A stretch of 15,822 bases of DNA from an uncultured Myxococcales bacterium (GTDB lineage: Bacteria > Myxococcota_A > UBA9042 > DTJE01). The DNA is taken from NCBI GenBank assembly GCA_937975765.1, contig CALJUR010000082.1, positions 1 through 15,822 on the forward strand. The letters are read 5' to 3'. A model generated the notes under the pieces. It was not told where the DNA came from. It was given only the letters and a program-made list of their open reading frames with translations, and ran no database searches. A program made the position numbers and the translations under genes. Below are positions 1-7,051 of the stretch, in pieces. The first letter of the stretch is position 1, and every line of letters starts with the position of its first letter.

Positions 1-545
1 TGCCATCCACGAGGGCGAGACGTGCGAGGACGGCCTGTACTGCACGGTAAACGAGACGTGCGTGGCCGGCGCATGCACGGGTGGCGAGGCCCGTGACTGC
101 ACGGGATCGGTGACGGAGGCCCAGTGCCAGGAGGCGGCGTGCGACGAGGCCGGGCGCGCCTGCGTCGCGGATGCCATCCACGAGGGCGAGACGTGCGAGG
201 ACGGCCTGTACTGCACGGTAAACGAGACGTGCGTGGCCGGCGCATGCACGGGTGGCGAGGCCCGTGACTGCACGGGATCGGTGACGGAGGCCCAGTGCCA
301 GGAGGCGGCGTGCGACGAGGCCGGGCGCGCCTGCGTCGCCGATGCCATCCACGAGGGCGAGGCGTGCGAGGACGGCCTGTACTGCACGGTAAACGAGGCG
401 TGCGCGGCCGGTGCCTGCACGGGCGGCGAGGCCCGGGACTGCACGGGGGCGGTGACGGAGCCCCAGTGCCAGGAGGCGGCGTGCGACGAGGCCGGGCGCA
501 CCTGCGTCGCCGATGCCATCCACGAGGGCGAGACATGTGACGACC
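1..545 (+). repeat. 171-bp in-frame tandem repeat (57-residue Cys-rich unit), about 3.2 copies
   Basis: Units start at 1, 172, 343 and 514, the last one partial, exactly 171 bases apart. Copies 1 and 2 differ at a single base (GCG versus GCC before the next unit). Copy 3 has several changes, and the fourth fades after about 545. Each unit encodes 57 residues with the signatures CTGGEARDCTG, CQEAACDEAGR, and TCEDGLYCTVNETC. The contig starts inside the array, so the true copy number is unknown and is at least three. The near-identity of the first two copies points to recent duplication or homogenisation, or to an assembly break caused by the repeat. Confidence 0.95.
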
Positions 546-3500
546 GGGATCCCGGCACCGTGAACGACGCCTGCCTGGGTGGCGAGTGCGTGGGCTGCAG
601 GCCGTTCTGCATCGACCGGGAATGCGGGGATGACGGGTGCGGGGGAAGTTGCGGGACCTGCGCGCGATCCGAGCACGGGGGAGGCATCTGCACCGGGGAG
701 TTCCCCGGGGCCTCCGAGTGCGTCTTCACCTGCGATGAAGGCCACGTCGACCTTGACGGGGACCAGGTGGACTGTGAGTACCCCTGCACCGTGCAACCCG
801 GCTACGACTTGCCGGATGACGATTTCGTCGATGGAAATTGCGACGGCATCGACGGCGATGTCGCCACGTCGCTGTTCGTGGCCCCGCCTGAACTGGGAGG
901 CGACGACCTGAACCCGGGCACGATGGATCTGCCCCTGGCGACCCTCCAGGCGGCCATCGCGATGGCGACGACCGATCCGGACCTCCGTGCGGTCCTGGTG
1001 GCGGCGGGGTCGTACGAGGGCCCTGTCACGATGGGGGACGGCGTGTCGGTCCACGGTGGCTACGATGCGGCGGACGGCTGGGCCCGCAGGGACACGATCC
1101 GGGCTGCGGTCGGCACGGATGTGCCCGATTCCCAGGGCGATCAGATCGGTGTCCTGGCACACGGCCTGTCCACGGTCACCGTCCTCGAACGCATCGACAT
1201 CGAGGTGGCGGACAACCCGGTTCCCTCGGGCAGCAACTACGGGGTTCACGCAGTCGATGCGGTCGGCTTCAGGATGCGGCACGTCGCCATTCGCATGGGC
1301 GCAGGGGGGGACGGGGCTGCCGGTGCGCCGGGTCAGGCGGGGCCCGATATGGAAGAAACGACGGGCGATCCATCCTCCTGCCCATGGGGTGACCTTCCGT
1401 ACACGGGCGGTTCCGGAGGAACGGGCGGCAGCGAGGGCTCCCAGTTTGGCGAACCCGGTGGATCGGGCACCGGGCCCACCGGAGGCGCGGGCGGGGAGGG
1501 CGGGATTCCCGGCATGATGAACGACAACCACGGAAAGCCGGGTGTGGAAGGCGGGGCGGGACAGGAGGACGGCAGCCCCGGCGCGGGCGGCCTCGCGATG
1601 GGAGGATTCCTGTCGTCGCGGTATGTCCCTGCCGCCGGGGTATCCGGGACTGGCGGCGAGGGGGGAAGCGGCGGCGGCGGGGGCGGCGGGTCCGCCTATG
1701 TCGAATTGTTATTCAGCCATGACCTGGACGGAATACCCGGTGGTCACGGGGGGACTGGCGGATGCGGTGGCGGCGGCGGCAACGGCGGGGCCGGTGGCGG
1801 TGCTGTCTTCGGCGTGCTTGTCGATGGCCATTTGCCCTACCTGGAATACGTGGACGTCACGAATGGCCCCGGGGGTGCAGGCGGAAACGGCGGTCTGGGG
1901 GGCGAAGGCGGCACCGGAGGCCCTGGCCAGAGCGGGACGCAGGCGTGCAAGATGGAATACTGCGTCAGCAGCGGTGACGGGGGTGCCGGTGGCGCCGGAA
2001 GTGCCGGCGGGCCCGGAGGCGGTGGCGGCGGAGGGCCCTCCTACTGCTTCTACTCGCTGGTGCCGCTGTCGGGGTCCCTCGGAACCGAACTGCGCTGCAG
2101 CGGTGTGTCCGGTGGCGGTGGCGGTGTGGGTGCGGCGGGGAATCCAGGAAGGCCCGGAGCCGCCGGGGCTGCCGGAGCTCTGGCCCGGATTCTGTTCGTT
2201 TCCGATGCCCAGACGGACACGGGCATTCCGTCCGTACTGCAACAGGACGGGCACCAGGTGACAGTCGTCCTGAACGACTTCGATCCGGCCACCCAGGCGA
2301 ACCCGACCCTGGATGGGGAACTCGGGGCCTACGATGCGGTGTTCTGGAGCGCGACGGGCGAAGGTGAAGGCGGCTTTCACCGCCAGGCCACCGTTGACAA
2401 CCTGCTGGCCTATGTCCAAGCAGGCGGTTTCGTTTTTGTGACGGGGTACGACGCCGTCGTAAGTCCTCAGGACGAGGTCCTGGTCGGATTCCTGGGAGGT
2501 GGATCCTCCCGGGATTCCGTGGCCGCTCGAACGGGAACTCTGCTGTTGCAGCAGACCCCATTGACCGTGGGTGTCGTCGACATCCGGGGAGAAACCCCGG
2601 AGGGCGCCTCGACGGGTCGGGACGCCCTGGGAGAACTGGCGGGCGACACCCTGGCCGTATCGCAGCCCGACGCAGGCGGGTATGCCGAGTGGACGCTCCG
2701 CAACTTGTCGGGTCGCGGATACGTCGCCTTCATCGGCAACGGGGATGTCGGTCCGGCCAGCGATCATCCGTCGTGGCAGACGGACGATTCCGGAGGCTTC
2801 GGAGCATTCAACGCGGCCGTACGCAACTTCGCCAGCAACGCTGGCACCAAGGGGCAGGATTGCTGCTGGCCCGAAACCTGCGTGACCCTGGGCAAGCAGT
2901 GTGGCCGTTGGGATGACGGCTGCGGCGGAGTGACAGCCGAGTGCGGCCCCTGCGGTTTCGGGCAGGATTGCAGTGTCGACGGTCTCTGCAGCCAGGTTCC
3001 AACGTGCCAGGACCTGCCTGCCTCCTGGGGTCCGGTGACCGTGATAAGCAATCTGCAGACGCCTGTTCCTGGCAGTTTTGAAGGGGTGTGCTTTGACTAT
3101 GATGGCGACGGCCTGGGTGAAAACGGGATCGCCTCGCTGGCTCAGAATGTCAACGCGCCCTTGGCCGAGGTCGTGGGGGAAGGCAGCCTTGTAGCCTTGT
3201 TCGAGTTTCCCGATGCGCCCGAGATGCTTGGGGGCGCCTTCGTCCTGAACGGGTTGACAGGCGAGTTGTCCGGTCAAGGGACCTTCCCCGGCGGACCATA
3301 CCTCATGGATCCGGATTCCTACGGACCTCAATGCCAGCCGGTCAACCGATTTCCCGAGGCGCGAATCGATGCCAGAAACCTGAGTGCCAATGCACCAGAG
3401 ATTTGGATCGATCTGGCCCGGATCGGGCAGGTGTCGCCCTCTGGAACGGATGGAACGAGGTCCGTCTACCTTCGCCTGACGGACGTGCGTGTGAAGGCAT

Positions 3501-4336
3501 GGATGGTAGCGGGTGGTTTGACCAAGGTTGTCATGAGTGACGGAGTGCTTTCCGGGGTGGTGACCCGCGAGGACCTGGAGCAGGCATTCACCGTGCTGGA
3601 GACTATCTGCGAAGAGGTTTCAGGGGACGAACGCCCTCCCTTGTGCGATGGATTCGGCCTGTCCCTGGGAATCCTGAGGGTCCTTTACCCCCTGATGATG
3701 GACCTTCGTCGGGATGGCGACGGCACATACACCTCCGAGGGACCAGGTGTGAATCCTGATGCCGTGTCGGTCTGTCTTACGTTCGAGACCGCGCAGGCAA
3801 GTATCGAGGGAATGGTTCCACCCCCGCCCGAGTGCATTGAAGACCCCATCGGTTCATGCAAGGCATTCTTGATTTGTTCTTCCGAATGCCAGGACGAGGC
3901 TTGCATGAACTCATGTTGGGCGAATATGTCTGAGGAGGGTTCAGAACAGTATATGGCTCTTGCCGAATGCGCCAGCAGCCATTGCGATCCGTCGGGTCCC
4001 GACTATTCCGACTGCGTCGGAGCCAACTGCATGGAGGAAACTGTCGGGTGCATCTGGGGCTGTGAGAACCTGACTTGCCTTGACATGACAAACTGTATGG
4101 AGGAGTGTCCGGAGACCCCCCCTGAAACATCGTCGCAGTGCAGAAGCGAGTGCCAGAACAACTCGACGCCTGAGGCTCAGTTGGCGTTGTGGGAAGCGAT
4201 GCAGTGCAGGGACGAAGCCTGTCCGGGATGCGATATTGCAGACCCGCCGCAGCCCGAGTGCGACGATTGTTGGGAAGCACAGTACACCGGGGCATGCGCT
4301 ACCTACTGGGCCGATTGCATCGACACCGAGCCGTAG
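2..4336 (+). CDS. Large secreted multidomain Cys-rich/Gly-rich surface protein, 5' truncated
   Basis: The frame is open from base 2, so the start and any signal peptide lie off the contig; the GTG at 62 is only an internal repeat codon. 1444 residues are visible. Order by residue: 57-residue Cys-rich repeats (1-182); a knot with CGDDGCGGSCGTC (about 208-220); DGNCDGIDGD (about 277); a DUF1565-like/beta-helix segment with LGGDDLNPGT and VSVHGGYD (about 287-432); a Gly-rich region (433-727) interrupted by strand-like pieces; a Rossmann-like domain opening ARILFVSDAQTDTG (about 726-945) resembling ThuA/GATase1-like folds; another Cys-rich knot (953-998); an unrecognised domain (about 1000-1275); and a Cys-rich tail (1276-1444). 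No LPXTG or MYXO-CTERM sorting signal is seen at the C-terminus. Such Cys-rich mosaics are typical of exported Myxococcota proteins. Adhesion or matrix function is inference. Family assignment is moderate and domain names are by eye. Confidence 0.85.
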   Translation, partial: AIHEGETCEDGLYCTVNETCVAGACTGGEARDCTGSVTEAQCQEAACDEAGRACVADAIHEGETCEDGLYCTVNETCVAGACTGGEARDCTGSVTEAQCQEAACDEAGRACVADAIHEGEACEDGLYCTVNEACAAGACTGGEARDCTGAVTEPQCQEAACDEAGRTCVADAIHEGETCDDRDPGTVNDACLGGECVGCRPFCIDRECGDDGCGGSCGTCARSEHGGGICTGEFPGASECVFTCDEGHVDLDGDQVDCEYPCTVQPGYDLPDDDFVDGNCDGIDGDVATSLFVAPPELGGDDLNPGTMDLPLATLQAAIAMATTDPDLRAVLVAAGSYEGPVTMGDGVSVHGGYDAADGWARRDTIRAAVGTDVPDSQGDQIGVLAHGLSTVTVLERIDIEVADNPVPSGSNYGVHAVDAVGFRMRHVAIRMGAGGDGAAGAPGQAGPDMEETTGDPSSCPWGDLPYTGGSGGTGGSEGSQFGEPGGSGTGPTGGAGGEGGIPGMMNDNHGKPGVEGGAGQEDGSPGAGGLAMGGFLSSRYVPAAGVSGTGGEGGSGGGGGGGSAYVELLFSHDLDGIPGGHGGTGGCGGGGGNGGAGGGAVFGVLVDGHLPYLEYVDVTNGPGGAGGNGGLGGEGGTGGPGQSGTQACKMEYCVSSGDGGAGGAGSAGGPGGGGGGGPSYCFYSLVPLSGSLGTELRCSGVSGGGGGVGAAGNPGRPGAAGAAGALARILFVSDAQTDTGIPSVLQQDGHQVTVVLNDFDPATQANPTLDGELGAYDAVFWSATGEGEGGFHRQATVDNLLAYVQAGGFVFVTGYDAVVSPQDEVLVGFLGGGSSRDSVAARTGTLLLQQTPLTVGVVDIRGETPEGASTGRDALGELAGDTLAVSQPDAGGYAEWTLRNLSGRGYVAFIGNGDVGPASDHPSWQTDDSGGFGAFNAAVRNFASNAGTKGQDCCWPETCVTLGKQCGRWDDGCGGVTAECGPCGFGQDCSVDGLCSQVPTCQDLPASWGPVTVISNLQTPVPGSFEGVCFDYDGDGLGENGIASLAQNVNAPLAEVVGEGSLVALFEFPDAPEMLGGAFVLNGLTGELSGQGTFPGGPYLMDPDSYGPQCQPVNRFPEARIDARNLSANAPEIWIDLARIGQVSPSGTDGTRSVYLRLTDVRVKAWMVAGGLTKVVMSDGVLSGVVTREDLEQAFTVLETICEEVSGDERPPLCDGFGLSLGILRVLYPLMMDLRRDGDGTYTSEGPGVNPDAVSVCLTFETAQASIEGMVPPPPECIEDPIGSCKAFLICSSECQDEACMNSCWANMSEEGSEQYMALAECASSHCDPSGPDYSDCVGANCMEETVGCIWGCENLTCLDMTNCMEECPETPPETSSQCRSECQNNSTPEAQLALWEAMQCRDEACPGCDIADPPQPECDDCWEAQYTGACATYWADCIDTEP
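1298..2180 (+). repeat. Gly-rich low-complexity coding segment inside the large surface protein
   Basis: About 295 codons are dominated by GGAGG, GGSGG and GGGGG runs, in frame with the surrounding gene. Short ordinary stretches such as FGVLVDGHLPYLEYVDV recur between the Gly runs and look like beta-helix rungs, so the Gly tracts are best read as long loops between coils of the helix. The mirrored GC skew creates long spurious open frames on the other strand. Confidence 0.8.
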
Positions 4337-4349
4337 GAGTCCTGAAAGT

Positions 4350-4620
4350 CGAATCGTTCAGATCGTCGGGCTGCCCGCAGCTGCCCTTGATAGCACCACG
4401 ATCGAGTAGCGGGTCGTCTTGAACGAGGCAACCCCGTCGAGCAGGCGGTGACGTTGGCGTCCGGGCAGACGATGGGTATAGGGATCACGGTGACGGGGAC
4501 CATCACTTACGGCCTCGGGTACCGGGACCACCAGAACATGACCGACGCCTGCGGGCGCCTGAACGCCCACTCGCCTTCCTACCCGACGGCCTGGGCCGGC
4601 GTCAGCGGCAAGTGGAACGA
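4350..4620 (+). pseudogene. Probable decayed coding remnant in the gap between the two surface-protein genes
   Basis: Reading the frame that starts near 4353 gives a plausible peptide (IVQIVGLPAAALDSTTIE), then an in-frame TAG at 4407-4409, then RVVLNEATP to about 4435. From about 4433 the sensible reading moves to the frame with codons at 4433, 4436 and so on, giving PVEQAVTLASGQTMGIGITV and TGTITYGLGYRDHQNMTDA to roughly 4600. The two pieces join naturally across one nonsense codon and one frameshift. This looks like the C-terminal part of an exported beta-rich protein. I do not know the family. It could also be an intact gene with sequencing errors, but no start or upstream part is visible before the preceding gene ends at 4336. 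Confidence 0.4.
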
Positions 4621-4809
4621 CGCGGCAAGGAAGCGCAACGCAACGATTGCGAGTTGGACGATGGGTGGGCGGCCCTGGTGACAGGGGTGGTGCTATATTT
4701 CGTCCCCGAGAAGCCTGCGGCGGTGTCCCCGTTGGGCCCGGCGGGCCCGGGGTGTCGGCGCTGGTGCGTTGGTAGGAAGCCGGGGGAGCGAGGAGAGGGA
4801 GGACGAAGA
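4621..4809 (+). other. Leader region of the lipoprotein gene
   Basis: I see no gene here. It holds an isolated -10-like TATATT at 4694-4699 without a convincing -35 at 17 bases, and a short GC-rich hairpin (GGGCCC at 4734-4739 and 4743-4748, three-base loop) with no T run, so it is not a credible terminator. A promoter for the gene at 4810 is plausible but not proven. Confidence 0.35.
4797..4803 (+). promoter_or_regulatory. Ribosome binding site for the lipoprotein gene
   Basis: GGGAGGA lies six bases upstream of the ATG at 4810, within a purine-rich stretch (4785-4809). It fixes that ATG as the start, although the frame is open upstream to 4612 without signal-peptide character. Confidence 0.7.
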
Positions 4810-6804
4810 ATGGGTTCGCGAGGATGGACGTGGCTCCTGGCATTGGACCTGGTGGCCGTGACGGCGTGCATGACGGCGCCGGTGTCGCTGGCCGTCCCGG
4901 ACGCGGATGCCGACGGGGCGCAGGACACGGCGGAGGTTTCCGCACAGGATGGGACCGGCGACGACGAGTCGCGCGTACAGGACGACTCGGAGACCCCCAT
5001 CGACGTTGTGCCGGACGGGCCGGAATCGGACGCCGAGGTCGTGGCTGGGGACGCGCTGCTGGATGCCGAGGTGGACTGCAACGCCTGGTGCGGTCCTGCG
5101 GAGTGCGGGGACGACGGCTGTGGGGGGACGTGCGGCACCTGCCAGGATGGGAAGGTCTGCGAGGCTGGGATCTGCGTATGCCTGCCGGAGGCCGAGAAGC
5201 GGTGCTGCGGGCAGGCGGTGTGCTGGTTCGATTCCTGCGGGGTCCAGGGGCCAAAGGTGACAGATTGCCCGAGCGGGTGTTCCGAGGCGCTGTGCATCGA
5301 CTGCCTGTCGCAGTGCGAGGGCAAGTCGTGTGGCCCGGACGGGTGCGGCGGGAATTGCGGCAGGTGCCTGCCGGGGTCCTGCGACGGGCTGGTATGGACG
5401 GTCGCGCCGGCGTGCGTGGACGGGACGTGCACCAGCGGGGACGGGACCCAGGACTGCGACGACGGCAACGCCTGCACGCGGGACACGTGCGACGCGGCTC
5501 GGGGCTGCGGGAACTGGACAGAGAAGGACGGGGCGAAGTGCGTGGAGGGGACGTGCGTAAGCCTCCTCTGGACGAAGCCGCGGACATGCCTTGCCGGGCA
5601 GTGCACGGAAGGGGGCGGGACGACGCTGGACTGCGACGACCGCAACCCGTGCACCGAGGACTCGTGCTCCACGGACGCGGGCTGCCTGAACGTCGCGAAC
5701 ACGAAGTCCTGCAACGACAACGATCCATGCACGCTGACGGATATCTGTTCCGGCGGGACGTGCGTGGGAACCGGTGCCCTGGCCTGCGACGACCACAACC
5801 CCTGCACGACGGACTTCTGCCAGACAGGGTTGGGGTGCAAGACCACGAACCTGGAGGACGGGACAGGCTGCGGGGCCAAGGCGTGCAACGGGCTGACGTT
5901 CACGCCGGAATCGACGTGTCAGGCGGGCGTCTGCACAATCGGTGGCGGAGGGGCGCAGTCCTGCGACGACGAAAAGACCTGTACGGTGGACTCGTGCGAT
6001 GCGACCACGGGGTGCAAGCACGACCTCGTCACGGGCAACTGCCTGATCGATGAAACGTGTTACGGGGACGCGCAGTCGGGGACCGACGTCTGCAAGGAAT
6101 GCAAGGTCGACACCAGCACCAGCCAGTGGACGAACGCGGCGAACGGCAAGAGCTGCGGCGACGCGGCCCACGTGTGCTTCGGGGGCTCGTGCTGCACGCG
6201 GCAGTGCGGAGGCAAGGTCTGCGGGGACGACGGGTGCGGGGGGACGTGTGGGACGTGTCCTGCGGACACGACCTGCCAGTCGGGGCAGTGCGTGGCCTCG
6301 GCCACGGTCTGCAACGGGGTGACATGCCCGGTGGTGTCGGGCTATGACGTGACGTGCAATGCACGGCAGCACTGCGAGTACGCGAATGTGGACACCTCCG
6401 GCTGGAAGCAGTGGGACGTCTGGGTGCACGTGCCCGCCGGGACGTTCACGATGGGGTCGCCTCCGGGGGAGGGCTTTTCGGACGAAAAGCCTCAGCACAC
6501 GGTGACGTTCGCGAAGGGGTACCTGATCGGGAAGTACGAGGTGGTGGTACAACAGTACGAGGCGTGCCAGTCGGCCTCGCCAGGGACATGCACGGAACCA
6601 TCCACGGCGGACTGGGACGGGTGCTCTGGACTGGGCGTGAACACGTCCGCGAACGGTCGTGGGACGCACCCGCAGAACGGGCTGATGTGGGACCAGTTGG
6701 GGGCGGTCTGCACGTGGCTGGGAGGCCGGCGGCCCTCGGAAGCGGAGTGGGAGTACGCGGCGACAGGACCGACGCACCGGAAGTACCCCTGGGGGGACAT
6801 GTAG
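4810..6804 (+). CDS. Cys-rich lipoprotein with FGE-sulfatase (SUMF1-like) domain, 3' truncated at the junction
   Basis: The start is the ATG at 4810, preceded by a good ribosome binding site. The N-terminus is a lipoprotein signal peptide with lipobox VTAC (Cys about residue 20), followed by an acidic Asp/Glu-rich linker to about residue 93. Cys-rich modules follow: CGDDGCGGTCGTC at residues 99 and 471, CGPDGCGGNCGRC at 174, and five CDDxNxCTxDxC-type modules at about 216-413. From about residue 535 (VPAGTFTMGS, GKYEVVVQQYEAC, RRPSEAEWEYAA, RKYPWGD) the sequence is an FGE-sulfatase domain. Only about 129 of the usual roughly 250 residues remain, and the region holding the catalytic Cys of true formylglycine-generating enzymes is missing, so activity cannot be judged. 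The final Met and TAG (6799-6804) belong to the foreign sequence after the junction. It is probably anchored in the outer membrane or periplasm. Confidence 0.9.
   Translation: MGSRGWTWLLALDLVAVTACMTAPVSLAVPDADADGAQDTAEVSAQDGTGDDESRVQDDSETPIDVVPDGPESDAEVVAGDALLDAEVDCNAWCGPAECGDDGCGGTCGTCQDGKVCEAGICVCLPEAEKRCCGQAVCWFDSCGVQGPKVTDCPSGCSEALCIDCLSQCEGKSCGPDGCGGNCGRCLPGSCDGLVWTVAPACVDGTCTSGDGTQDCDDGNACTRDTCDAARGCGNWTEKDGAKCVEGTCVSLLWTKPRTCLAGQCTEGGGTTLDCDDRNPCTEDSCSTDAGCLNVANTKSCNDNDPCTLTDICSGGTCVGTGALACDDHNPCTTDFCQTGLGCKTTNLEDGTGCGAKACNGLTFTPESTCQAGVCTIGGGGAQSCDDEKTCTVDSCDATTGCKHDLVTGNCLIDETCYGDAQSGTDVCKECKVDTSTSQWTNAANGKSCGDAAHVCFGGSCCTRQCGGKVCGDDGCGGTCGTCPADTTCQSGQCVASATVCNGVTCPVVSGYDVTCNARQHCEYANVDTSGWKQWDVWVHVPAGTFTMGSPPGEGFSDEKPQHTVTFAKGYLIGKYEVVVQQYEACQSASPGTCTEPSTADWDGCSGLGVNTSANGRGTHPQNGLMWDQLGAVCTWLGGRRPSEAEWEYAATGPTHRKYPWGDM
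6796..6801. other. Breakpoint joining host-type DNA to phage tail DNA (probable chimera)
   Basis: The FGE domain reads normally through YPWGD (codons to 6798), where family members continue for another 120 or so residues, but here ATG TAG follows. From the other side a phage gene reads convincingly from 7049 down to about 6799 and then runs into antisense FGE sequence. Both genes are broken at the same place in opposite orientation. No inverted repeats, target duplication, att-like core or tRNA is visible around it. Confidence 0.8.
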
Positions 6805-7049
6805 TAGTGGCGCGAACCGATCTCGACGGACAGGTCCCGCTTGGAAGCGGGCTTGAAAGTGATCCCGAGGGCCTCCCAGTTGTTGCGGATCGTGAAGATA
6901 CGCTGGATGTCCGACCGCATGTACTCGACGGCGTTGCGGGCGGTCAGGTTCATGGCGTAGGAGACGGCGAAGGGGACCTGGCGTGCGAACTCCCGCAGCC
7001 CCCGCTCGACGGGCTTCACGTCCACGGCGACCTTGAAGTCCCTGGCCAT
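6799..7049 (-). CDS. Phage tail-associated structural protein, 3' truncated at the junction
   Basis: The ATG at 7049 follows the tail-fibre stop by two bases. About 83 residues are phage-like: DFKVAVDVKPVERGLREFAR, QVPFAVSYAMNLTARNAVEY, then IFTIRNNWEALGI and DLSVEIGSRHYYM. The pattern (charged start, predicted helix with AMNLTA, then FTIRNNW) is reminiscent of small phage structural proteins that sit near tail genes, possibly HK97 gp10/minor-tail-like. I cannot assign a family with confidence. Beyond about 6799 the open frame continues to a stop at 6492-6494, but that part is only the antisense of the FGE gene. The ribosome binding site is weak, and translation is probably coupled to the preceding gene. 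Confidence 0.65.
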
Positions 7050-7051
7050 GG

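Noticed and set aside
1..545. CRISPR-like array
   Set aside because: The 171-bp units are contiguous, without spacers, and are in frame with a Cys-rich protein, so this is a coding tandem repeat.
1709..3331. 540-codon open frame on the minus strand opposite the Gly-rich part of the large surface gene
   Set aside because: Compositional shadow: the Gly-rich, GC-rich coding strand leaves few stops on the other strand, and the peptide has no coherent family features.
4734..4748. Rho-independent terminator
   Set aside because: The GGGCCC hairpin has no T run after it and a stem of only six pairs.
4693..6777. 694-codon minus-strand open frame opposite the lipoprotein gene (and two more long ones in other frames)
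   Set aside because: These are antisense shadows of a strongly Cys/Gly/Asp-biased gene, rich in Arg/Pro/Ala, with no recognisable domain.
6492..6798. Continuation of the truncated phage gene through antisense FGE sequence
   Set aside because: The peptide below 6799 is only the reverse strand of the FGE domain, so it is not real phage protein.
6780..6820. Prophage attachment site or Mu end at the host/phage boundary
   Set aside because: No direct repeat, inverted repeat, tRNA or Mu-type TG...CA end is visible, and a tail gene is cut in mid-sequence, which does not fit normal integration.
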